A stretch of DNA of 22,287 bases, from assembly GCA_964496245.1 (NCBI GenBank), contig CAZBZG010000043.1:1-22287 (forward strand). Direction: 5' to 3'. How positions within the stretch are numbered: the stretch's first letter is position 1; every line of letters begins with the position of its first letter. A program made the translations under genes and the position numbers. This stretch comes from CAZBZG01 sp964496245. GTDB taxonomy: Bacteria; Planctomycetota; SZUA-567. Shown in pieces: positions 15,701-22,287 of the stretch. Below the pieces are notes generated by a model, which saw only the letters and a program-made list of their open reading frames with translations, was not told where the DNA came from and ran no database searches.

Positions 15701-17119
15701 GCCCAGCCCCGTGGCGCCGGATATCCCGCAAAGCTCGTGGTCGAGGGGAACGATCGCGTGTACGTGGCCGGCGCCAAGGTCCTCACTGCCCGGTCGCTCG
15801 AAGACGGCCGGGTGCTCTGGCGGACGCGTCTCGCTGCAGCCTTTGATCCGTTCGCGCATGGCGCGGGCGCCCAGATGCACGGAGGATGGACCTCGTGTGC
15901 GCTGGCCGAGGACAGGCTCTACGCGTTTGACGCTGTCAGCTCCACGCTCTTCGAGATCGACCCAAGCACCGGCAAGATCGTGCAGGAAACCGGCCTGCCG
16001 GGACCGACCGTCCAGGTCTCCACCGGTGGCCTCCATCTCTCCGGGCCGGACCTTTTCGCGTATGGCACGCGTACCGCCATTCTGGATCGCACGAGCGGTC
16101 GTGCGACCTGGTCCTTCGCGCCCCATGAAGCGCGCACCTTCCCGTTCCGGTTGCGTGCCCCGGAGAAAGCGGGCAGGCCCGGCAGGACGGCGGAGGGTGC
16201 GTCCGCCGCCGCAGCAGCAGCAGCAGCGTCCGCAGCGTCCGCACGGTTCGCCCACACGCGCCGCGGCATGTGGGCTGGGCGCATGCCATCTGGGGGCGGA
16301 TTCCGACAGGCGCGGCCGCGCACGCAGCACCAGGTCCAGTACTTCGACTTTCTCCAGCGGCAGGCCAGCGGCTGGTCGCCTTCCCGCGGCGGCATGCAGC
16401 CGGTGGCTCTGACGTCGCCATCCGTACTGTGGGCGCGGGCCCCCCACGCGCGGCTCGGCCTCCTCTGCAAAGAGCGACTGCTCCTCATGCAGGAGGGGGC
16501 GCTGCAGGTCCTGCGCCTGGACCTGCCGGTGGCCGCGCGCCGGGTGAACGTATCTGGAACCTTTATCGGCCTGGCCGGGAACCGGTGCTGCTTTCTCCAG
16601 GGCGCGCAACTCCAGATGGTGGACCTCGCGTCGGGCCAGTCGAGCACCTGCGCAGTGGATGCCGTGCACGAAGGCGCGCAAGCGCCGTGGATTCAGGCCT
16701 GCGTGGACGGGATCCTGGTCTACGCGAGCGGGCCCGAGGGGATCGCGTGCGTGAATACGCGCACGGGCGCGACCGTGTTTTCCGCTCCGTGGCCCGCGTC
16801 CGTACGGCCGCCGCGGGCACCAACCCCGACCGTCGCAGAGGAGCGCGCGAGCCATCCCGCCTTCGCTTCCGGCGTGTCCGTCGGAGTGCCTGCCGGCTTT
16901 CGCGCGCGGCACGCGGCGACCCCGTGGGGACACGCCCATCCTGGCGTGACGGTACAGTCCCCACGCTCGGTCCACTACAAGCTCCTCGGCTGCATGGTCC
17001 AGCAGAGCGGACATGCGGGGCCGTTCATTCCGCCCGTGGCGCAGGTGGCCAACGGGTGCCTCTACACGACGGTTTCCCCCGACCGCCTGGTGGCGTTGAC
17101 CGAAGAGGGTCCGCCATGA
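12698..17119 (+). CDS. Giant secreted TPR and PQQ/BamB-like propeller fusion protein
   Basis: This 1473-residue protein starts with a hydrophobic segment (about 21-38) acting as a signal or anchor. From about 50 to 865 it is almost entirely helical hairpins of the TPR type, with typical phrases such as LAELCLATGHRQRARELFDGG. A Gly/Pro/Ala linker (about 865-895) follows. From about 940 to the end it reads as PQQ-like beta-propeller blades: GRLYALDAAGGKVVWHV, then DGRVLWRTRL, STGKIVQETGL, SGRATWSF and TGATVFSAPW. An alanine-rich insert at about 1166-1182, encoded by GCA/GCC triplets, interrupts the propeller. The pattern suggests a protein-binding scaffold in the periplasm, similar in parts to BamB and TPR assembly factors. 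The start overlaps the MoxR stop and the end overlaps the DUF58 start. The exact role is unknown. Confidence 0.85.
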   Translation: MSMTGHLDSPERPHARRGPTLSTLAAACVWVFAGLIAAGEDDAAGPPRALAERSLALRTALHRDPTLDEPLKRLVKMYREENRTQELLEMYRAHLARFPDDANAQAVLIRLLAAFAQPEALAKARGAAERYPKNAYLQFLLYQLLSLRHEPGALAALDRAIALQPRPARKRAWIEKLLPEARDRGQPGLAKKHLQSLAASATTAQAALDVARRMMEYGHPAMALETLQARAERSPAPETAVEIALATARAEAALGKRAAAVERLEALLERVTADYWRRRDILRQRLALAESEQERQRLLDAARTRVEEHPQDEAAVLDLAELLSGFEFRRQALHVLQEGARRIPASNQIEQAVFELFDLLRDEHGRATFLAERLAATPERDDLALRYVKTLFLLGRRKEARERLASLCADLPEETRLPRRLDMARFLRRSNLSRDAMQLFSQLHEELPARLDVRRELAELCLATGHRQRARELFDGGLPEDAPLEAVLDAVQFMIEQRLFLEARTALRQRMAVAKTNLQLRMQLVNVEKRLGDPVAGQRVLEAARSLADTVARYRQWLEGAADFYEAFDSLEKFLGEEERRLAGEQGERWSERAVARRLAFAEVAARSGFQNTALALLEADLTANPPQAIRVKLRRRIVAALANGALVSDALEAHLKALAEEDPHARHEVNARLACLYARQNQHHEIRPLIEDLSIEAIHDPALLAALQSVLAGFRRTDAWMRALERLTRLDPTNRNTWEKWIAALAQRGDETTLRVALRRLLAGVERMPLAADTHKLLRGHLVDSYWRSIVDTFQGGTPSDLHEVLVLLGQVGRQARTHPHSLWILWTRAHVLHRLGRTAARDEALDELERVARERPLQPPGEAAAGPGAPGGGSASAGRGGPPASLDPDKASPGLPRICFPDGLSLDIDAARFVLTRPRADPPDLTQEERCGPRPPLAVRWSFAATGGVPITRVVPVGTTRMLVLDAGGRLYALDAAGGKVVWHVSGVGEGRTLSTSGNAQPRGAGYPAKLVVEGNDRVYVAGAKVLTARSLEDGRVLWRTRLAAAFDPFAHGAGAQMHGGWTSCALAEDRLYAFDAVSSTLFEIDPSTGKIVQETGLPGPTVQVSTGGLHLSGPDLFAYGTRTAILDRTSGRATWSFAPHEARTFPFRLRAPEKAGRPGRTAEGASAAAAAAAASAASARFAHTRRGMWAGRMPSGGGFRQARPRTQHQVQYFDFLQRQASGWSPSRGGMQPVALTSPSVLWARAPHARLGLLCKERLLLMQEGALQVLRLDLPVAARRVNVSGTFIGLAGNRCCFLQGAQLQMVDLASGQSSTCAVDAVHEGAQAPWIQACVDGILVYASGPEGIACVNTRTGATVFSAPWPASVRPPRAPTPTVAEERASHPAFASGVSVGVPAGFRARHAATPWGHAHPGVTVQSPRSVHYKLLGCMVQQSGHAGPFIPPVAQVANGCLYTTVSPDRLVALTEEGPP

Positions 17120-17990
17120 GCACGAACGTGGAAGGGGAACTCTTCGATCCAGCCTTCCTCGGGCGGCTGCGCGCGCTCTTCTTCCGGCTGCGCCGACGAC
17201 GACAGCTCCGGCGCAAAGGGCAGCAGGCCACGCCCACCGCCGGCTTCACACGCGAGTTCAAGGACCATCGCCATTACGTGCCGGGCGACGACTTCCGCAG
17301 CATCGACTGGCGACTCTATGCCCGGCTCGAGAGGATGTTCGTGCGCATCTTCGAAGAGGTGCAGGAGTTCCACGTGCACATCCTGGTCGACCGCAGCCGG
17401 AGCATGGTGGATCCGTTCCCGGAGAAACGCCTGTTGGGCCTGCGGCTCGCGGTGGCCTTGGCGTATCTGGGGCTGATCAGCCAGCATCGCGTCTCCCTCT
17501 TCAGCTTCGGCGACGACGTGCAACGGGAGCTGCCTCCGCTGAAAGGCCAGGGACACATCCACGAAATCCTGCAGCACCTCTCCCGACTGCCGTTCGATGG
17601 CGTGACCAGCCTGACGCGGAGCCTGGCCGGTTTCCGGCCGAACCGCGACCGCCGCGGGCTCGTCTTTCTCATCAGCGACTTCTTCGGCCGCGCCCCCGAG
17701 GAGGCCGAGGAGGCCATTCGCAAGTCCGCCTCCTCCACCCGCAGGAAATGGCGCCCGCGCTCGAAGGCGAATTGCAGCTCCTGGACGTAGAGACACAGGA
17801 GGTGCGGCGCATGTGGCTGACGCGCCGCGAACTGCGCCAGTACGCCGAGGCCTTCCGCGCCTACCGCGAAGCCCTGGAACGCGTCTGCCTCGGCCGACAG
17901 GTCGACTACGTCCACTGGACCACGGACCATCCCTTCGAGGACATGTTCCTCGATCTGCTCTCGCGCGGAAGCGCGCTGGCGGGCACGTAG
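17116..17990 (+). CDS. DUF58 family protein, split by a one-base frameshift
   Basis: The start overlaps the preceding stop (ATGA). Residues 47-80 carry the DUF58 signature (FKDHRHYVPGDDFRSIDW, then RLYARLERMFVRIFEE). A vWA-like fold follows with a MIDAS-type D92-x-S94-x-S96 (VDRSRSM) and a later LISDFFG. The frame holds to about I201 (17718). The protein then continues only in the next frame, from QVRLLHPQEM through GELQLLDVE to the stop at 17988-17990, with the DUF58 C-terminal motif TTDHPFEDMFLDLL. Restoring one base near 17719-17721 gives 291 residues, the usual family length. Uncorrected, it would end at 17790 with a nonsense tail. A sequencing or assembly error is more likely than decay because both halves are intact. 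DUF58 proteins act with MoxR ATPases, in line with the operon. Confidence 0.9.
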
Positions 17991-18050
17991 CCGGCGCGAG
18001 ACACCCGAAGTCCGCCGCCGGCAGACGGCACAAGGCACGAGGATCCGCGC

Positions 18051-19995
18051 ATGCGTTTCATGCACCCCGAATACCTGATGTGGGCGGCGCTCGCCCTGGG
18101 CGCGGTGGCGCTCTATCTCTTCCGGCGCCGGCCCAAGCGCGTGCGCGTGAGCACGCTTCCCTTCTTTAAATCGCTGGCCCGCGAGCACCAGGAGTCCGCC
18201 TGGATCCGCTGGCTCAAGCGGCTGCTCTCGCTCCTCCTGAGCCTCTTGGTGATCTTCGCGGCCGTGGGCGCGCTCGCGCGCCTGGTCGTCAGCCCGCGCC
18301 AGGGGGCGCTGCGCACGGTCGTGATCGTGATCGACCGTTCCGCGTCCATGGGCGCGAAGGATGCGCGGGGCCGCACGCGGCTGGCCGAGGCCCGCGAGCG
18401 CATCCGTGCGCGCCTCGCCGGCCTCGACGGCGGCGTGGGCGTGATGGTCATGGCGTACGACGATCGGCCCGAGGTGCTGGTGCCGCGCACGCTCGACCGC
18501 CGGGAGGTGCGCCGTGCGCTCGGGGCGATCGCGGTCCGGCCGGTGGGCGGCCGCGCTTCGGGCGCCATGGCGCTCGCACGCACGTTCGCGGCCATGGACA
18601 CGCCTGCGGTCCTCTGGCACGCCACGGACACGGCTGCGGGAGAGGCCGCCACGCTGCCGGATCCGGAGCTTTATCGCGAGTTCACCGATCAGACCGAANN
18701 NNNNNNNNGAACCGGCTGCGGACAACAGCACGCCCGGCCGTTCCGCTGCAGGCGTGGCGGTCCACTGGATCGACGTGGCCCTCGCCGAACCGGTGAATGC
18801 CGGCATCACCGCGCTTGCGCTGCGGCCGGTGCCGCTCGAAGCCGGCCGGTACGAGGCCTTTGTGCAGATGCACGGAAAGGTGCCCGAAGAGCGGGAGGCG
18901 AACATGGAGATCCGCCTCGACCGCAGGCTCATCTCCGTACGCAAGGTGCCGATCCGCAGCAACGGGCGCGAGCGCCTGCTCCTGCCGGTGGAGGGCGGCA
19001 TGGGTGCGGTACTGAGCTTGCACGTGAAGCTCGCGGGCGATTGCCTGCCGGCGGACGACGCCGTGTACGTGCGCATCCCGGCCGACGACCCCATCCGCGT
19101 GCTCTGGGTGGCCGACGGAGCCGATCCGTTCACCCAGCTCGCGTTGCAGAGTCTGACCACGGGTGGCGAGGTCGAAGTCTTCCGCACCGAACCGGAGGCG
19201 TGGCCGCCCTCCGAATCGTTCGACGTCGTGCTCTTTGACGGGTGGCTGCCCGAAGCATGGGAGCGGGATGTCGCGACCGTGGTCCTGGATCCGCCCGGCG
19301 CGTGCGGCCCCGTGCACGCGGTGCGGCTGCAGGAAGGCGGGGTGCCCGTGACGGATCTGCGGGCAGTGGACGAAGGCCATCCGCTCCTCTACGGAGTGGC
19401 CAGCAGCCGGGTCGCGCTCACCCAGACCGCCGTACTCGCCGCCGAGGGCCCTCTCCAGCCGCTCTGGATGAGCGCGTCCGGGCCGCTGCTGCTCGCAGGC
19501 GAGGTCGCGGGCCAGCGCGTCGCCATCATGGCCTTTGCGCCCGAGCGCTCGGAACGCCTCCCCCTCATGGCGTCGTTCCCCCTGCTCATCGGCAATGCCG
19601 TGTACTGGGCCGCGCGGCCGGCCATCGAGGCCCAGAGCGCGAACAACCGCCGTACCGGGGACGTGGTCGAACTTTGCGGCAAGACCCTTCACTGGCGCGT
19701 ACCCGGCCCGGTCCGGGACGCCCACCATCAGGTCGCGCTCACCGGACGCTGGACCGCGCTCGACCGGATCGGCCTGTGGGAGACCGATGCCGGCCAGAAG
19801 GGGAGCGCAGCCCTGCTGTCCGTACGCGAGACGCGCCTTCCAGCGAGAGAGGCGCAAGCGCGTGACGCTGGCGGGCAGGCGGCGGCCGCCGGACTGCTCC
19901 TGGGCGGGGGCGATCTGCGCGCGGCGCTTCTCTGGAGCCTGTTGGTGCTGCTGTTGGTGGAGAGCTATCTGTTCCACCGGCATGCCGTGTACTGA
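18051..19995 (+). CDS. BatA-like vWA membrane protein, interrupted by an assembly gap
   Basis: The N-terminus (MHPEYLMWAALALGAVALYLF, residues 4-24) is the BatA-type membrane signature, and a second membrane segment lies at about 57-78. A vWA domain starts at 90, with MIDAS D95-x-S97-x-S99 (VIDRSASM). The frame runs to 18698 (about residue 216), meets ten N, and continues in another frame from 18709 to the stop at 19993-19995. The second part contains a beta-rich region, a glutamine-amidotransferase-like stretch (IRVLWVADGADPF, then SFDVVLFDGWLP) and a C-terminal membrane segment (LLWSLLVLLLVESYLFH). I treat it as one gene; the frame change only means that the true gap length is not ten. A GAGGA ribosome site precedes the ATG at 18051; ATG at 18060 is the alternative start. 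It probably displays the vWA domain on the periplasmic side, working with MoxR and DUF58. Confidence 0.88.
18699..18708. other. Assembly gap of ten N
   Basis: Ten unknown bases replace real sequence of undetermined length inside the BatA-like gene. The reading frame on the right is offset by one from that on the left, so the missing segment cannot be ten bases long if the gene is intact; its length modulo three should be 2 rather than 1. Confidence 0.95.
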
Positions 19996-20042
19996 GAACG
20001 GGCGGCTCTCGGGCCGCCGGTCCGCTCGATCGAGGAACCCGC

Positions 20043-22287
20043 ATGGACTGGGAAAACGCGCTGCTGCTCCTGCTCGCACCGCCTGCGCTGCTCCTGCTCT
20101 GGTGGTGCCAGCGGCGGTCCGCCCATCCCATGGGGCCGACCCGGCGGCGCCTGCTTCTGGGCGTGCGCGGCGCACTCGCAGTGCTCGCGCTCGTCTGCCT
20201 GGCAGCGCCCGCCTGGGAGCGCGTGATCCACGCCGAAGCGGTGATCTTTGTGGTGGATCACTCGGCGAGTCTCGGCCCCGCCGGCCTGAAGGCCGCATGC
20301 GAGCGCACCGAGGCACTGGCGGCAGGACTCTCCGGAAGCACACCCGTGGGTGTGGTGGCGGCTGGCGCCGTGGCGCGCGCGAAGCGCCTGCCGGAAGCCG
20401 CCCCGCTCGCGCTCGCGGCAGATCACGACCTGATGGAGGCGATCGGCCGGCAAACGGATCTCGCCGGTTCGGTCGCGCTCGCGCGCGGCCTGTTTCCGCC
20501 CGGCGTCGGCCGGCGGTTGGTGCTCGTGACCGACGGCCAGGAGAGCCGCGGCGACCTGCTGGAGGCAGCGCGGGAAGCGGCTGTGGCCGGCATCGTGATC
20601 GACGCCGCGCCCATCGCCGGCGACGCCCGGCCGGACGTGCGCGTGGTCCGTTTGACACCGAGCCGGCGGCGGTCGCACGAAGGGGCGACTCTCTCTCTGC
20701 GCGCCGAGGTCGAGAGCTCCGTAGACGGCAAGGGCCTGCTGCGTCTCTTCGAAAACGGCGTGGAAGTGGACCGGCGCGAGCTCAGTCTCCAGAAAGGGCA
20801 GTCGCAACCGGAGACCTTTCGGCGCACGCCCAACCAGCGCAATCTCTACACCTACCGGGCGCGCGTGGAGGGATTCGCGGGCGATTCCATCCCCGAGAAC
20901 AACGAGGCCATGACCCTGGTGGACGTACGGGGCCGGCCCGTGCTCCTGTACGTCGAGGGCGATCCCGAGGAGGCCCACTACCTCGTGGAGGCCATGGCGC
21001 GGGAAGGCATTCGTCTCCAGGTGCGCCCGCCGCGCGGCATCCCGGAATCCCTGCAGGAGCTCGCCGGCTACGATGGGGTCATCTTCTCCGACCTCCCCGC
21101 GCACAAGCTCACCCAGACCGTGATGCAGCGCATGCGCGACTACGTCGAGGAGCTCGGCGGGGGGTTCCTCATGATCGGAGGCCAGCGCTCCTTCGGTGTG
21201 GGCGGGTACTACCGGACGCCCATCGAAGACATCCTCCCGGTCAAGATGAAGGCACCGGACAAGGAGAAGCGGTACGCCACCGCGCTCTGCCTGGTGATCG
21301 ACCGATCGGGAAGCATGTCCGGCCAGAAGATCGAGATCTGCAAGTCCGCGGCCATCGGCACGGCCGAGCTGCTTCACCGCAAGGACTACCTGGGGGTGGT
21401 CGCCTTTGATTCGAACGCGACCTGGATCGTGCCGCTCAAGCGCGTGACGTCGACCGCGACCGTAGCCAGCCAGATCGCCACGATCAACGCGGGCGGCGGC
21501 ACGAACATCTACCCGGGCATGGCGGCCGGGCACGAGGCGCTGCGCAGCGTGCGGGCCAAGGTCAAGCACATGATCGTGCTCACCGACGGGCACACCACGG
21601 GCTCGGGGTACCACGCGCTCGCCGCGCAGATGCACAACGAGAAGATCACGATCTCCACCGTGGCCGTGGGGCAGGGCGCGGACCAGCCGCTCCTGCGGGC
21701 CATGGCCGCGGCCGGCGGCGGCGAGTTCTACATGACCGTGGATCCCTCCTCGATCCCCCGCATCTTCACGCAGGACGCCATGGTCCACATGGGACGCCTC
21801 ATCCAGGAGAAGGAGTTCGCGCCCAACCAGGTCGAGCGCCACCCCATGCTCAAGGGCTGGGCCGTGAGCGAAGCGCCGGCCCTCCTCGGCTACGTCAAGA
21901 CCCTGCCCAAGGCCACGGCCCAGATCCCGCTCGTCACAGACGTGGGCGATCCGCTGCTCGCGCACTGGCGCTTCGGCCTGGGCAAGGTCACGGCCTTCAC
22001 GTCGGACTGCAAGTCGCGCTGGTCGTCCCTCTGGATCACGGGGTGGCGGTCGGGCTACAGCCAGTTCTGGGCCCAGGTGCTGCGGGAGATGGCGCGCGAA
22101 CCCCAGGGGCGGTACATGGACATCCGCCTGACCGAGGGGGGAGAGGAGGTCGCGATCGACGTGGACCTGCTGGAGAGCGCCGCATCCTTCCGGAACGAGG
22201 CTGAGGTCGAGGCCGAAGTCTACTTCGTGTCGGCCCGGAGCCTGGGCTCCAACCTCAAGCGTTGCGCGCACCTGACGCTGGAGCAGC
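20043..22287 (+). CDS. Membrane protein with two vWA domains and a GATase-like core (3' partial)
   Basis: The frame is open from the ATG at 20043 to the window edge and gives 748 residues without a stop. Two membrane segments lie at about 5-22 and 36-55. A first vWA-like domain begins near 68, with D72-x-S74-x-S76 (VDHSAS). Residues about 300-400 resemble the glutamine-amidotransferase-like region of such proteins (GYDGVIFSDLPAH, then GGGFLMIGGQRSFGVGG); no catalytic Cys triad is evident. A second, complete vWA domain at about 412-590 has the full MIDAS: DRSGS (D420, S422, S424), T487 in GGGTNIY and D515 in VLTDG. A beta-rich part follows (about 620-748). A GAGGA-like ribosome site precedes the start. 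The family is typical of MoxR/vWA clusters in the PVC group. It probably completes the membrane machine with the BatA-like protein. The C-terminus is missing. Confidence 0.9.
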   Translation, partial: MDWENALLLLLAPPALLLLWWCQRRSAHPMGPTRRRLLLGVRGALAVLALVCLAAPAWERVIHAEAVIFVVDHSASLGPAGLKAACERTEALAAGLSGSTPVGVVAAGAVARAKRLPEAAPLALAADHDLMEAIGRQTDLAGSVALARGLFPPGVGRRLVLVTDGQESRGDLLEAAREAAVAGIVIDAAPIAGDARPDVRVVRLTPSRRRSHEGATLSLRAEVESSVDGKGLLRLFENGVEVDRRELSLQKGQSQPETFRRTPNQRNLYTYRARVEGFAGDSIPENNEAMTLVDVRGRPVLLYVEGDPEEAHYLVEAMAREGIRLQVRPPRGIPESLQELAGYDGVIFSDLPAHKLTQTVMQRMRDYVEELGGGFLMIGGQRSFGVGGYYRTPIEDILPVKMKAPDKEKRYATALCLVIDRSGSMSGQKIEICKSAAIGTAELLHRKDYLGVVAFDSNATWIVPLKRVTSTATVASQIATINAGGGTNIYPGMAAGHEALRSVRAKVKHMIVLTDGHTTGSGYHALAAQMHNEKITISTVAVGQGADQPLLRAMAAAGGGEFYMTVDPSSIPRIFTQDAMVHMGRLIQEKEFAPNQVERHPMLKGWAVSEAPALLGYVKTLPKATAQIPLVTDVGDPLLAHWRFGLGKVTAFTSDCKSRWSSLWITGWRSGYSQFWAQVLREMAREPQGRYMDIRLTEGGEEVAIDVDLLESAASFRNEAEVEAEVYFVSARSLGSNLKRCAHLTLEQ

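Noticed and set aside
16199..16245. GCA/GCC triplet run as a regulatory microsatellite
   Set aside because: It lies inside a coding frame and simply encodes an alanine-rich insert. Triplet changes there would not shift the frame, so phase variation is not indicated.
16270..17115. Upstream extension of the DUF58 frame inside the TPR-PQQ gene
   Set aside because: The bases belong to the PQQ propeller in another frame. The DUF58 homology begins right after the ATG at 17116, which overlaps the preceding stop.
17748..17990. Separate small gene of 80 codons after DUF58
   Set aside because: Its sequence is the missing C-terminus of the DUF58 family and its frame extends sensibly upstream of the ATG, so it is a fragment of the same gene.
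19965..22271. Minus-strand open frame of 768 codons opposite the vWA gene
   Set aside because: The plus-strand frame encodes clear vWA MIDAS motifs over the same bases. The antisense product has no recognisable motif and is a GC-driven shadow.

Overview
The window is GC-rich DNA, dense in genes and with few intergenic gaps. It most resembles a member of the Planctomycetota or another lineage of the PVC group. This placement is an inference from gene content, not from a marker gene. It rests on a MoxR/DUF58/BatA-type von Willebrand A (vWA) cluster with very large secreted repeat proteins, a GAF-like domain fused to an HlyD adaptor, an STN-like segment inside a secreted protein, and a C-terminal HEAT-like motif of a type common in planctomycete proteins. 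I see no rRNA, tRNA, CRISPR array, insertion sequence or phage gene. The sequence looks like draft assembly. There is a run of ten N at 18699-18708, and a probable one-base deletion near 17720 splits the DUF58 gene.

Left block (74-4831, minus strand). Four genes read leftwards: a hypothetical protein with a proline-rich N-terminus and a HEAT-like C-terminus, a TolC-family outer-membrane factor, a short HlyD/RND-type periplasmic adaptor, and a second adaptor with a cytoplasmic GAF-like domain ahead of its membrane anchor. Together they look like parts of an envelope-spanning export system. No inner-membrane pump is encoded in the window; if one exists nearby it should lie left of position 74.

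Divergent control region (4832-5501). About 670 bases separate the two blocks. They contain a good sigma-70-like promoter for the rightward block (5328-5356), a leader of roughly 140 nt with a small hairpin, and an 8-bp inverted repeat (5023-5053) that could be an operator.

Right block (5502 to the right edge, plus strand). Eight genes are tightly packed, with three ATGA stop/start overlaps. They begin with two tandem paralogous secreted proteins built on a shared N-terminal domain and six beta-rich repeats of about 40 residues. Next come a membrane protein with a coiled coil and a Gly/Pro-rich tail (DUF4175-like), a MoxR AAA+ ATPase, a 1473-residue secreted TPR plus PQQ-propeller fusion, a DUF58 protein (frameshifted), a BatA-like vWA membrane protein (interrupted by the N gap), and a second membrane protein with two vWA domains flanking a glutamine-amidotransferase-like region, truncated by the window edge. 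MoxR ATPases commonly act with vWA proteins as chaperone-like or assembly machines. I infer that this operon encodes such a machine with dedicated periplasmic clients or partners: the paralog pair and the TPR-PQQ protein. The pair is the part I cannot assign to any described family and the best candidate for something new.
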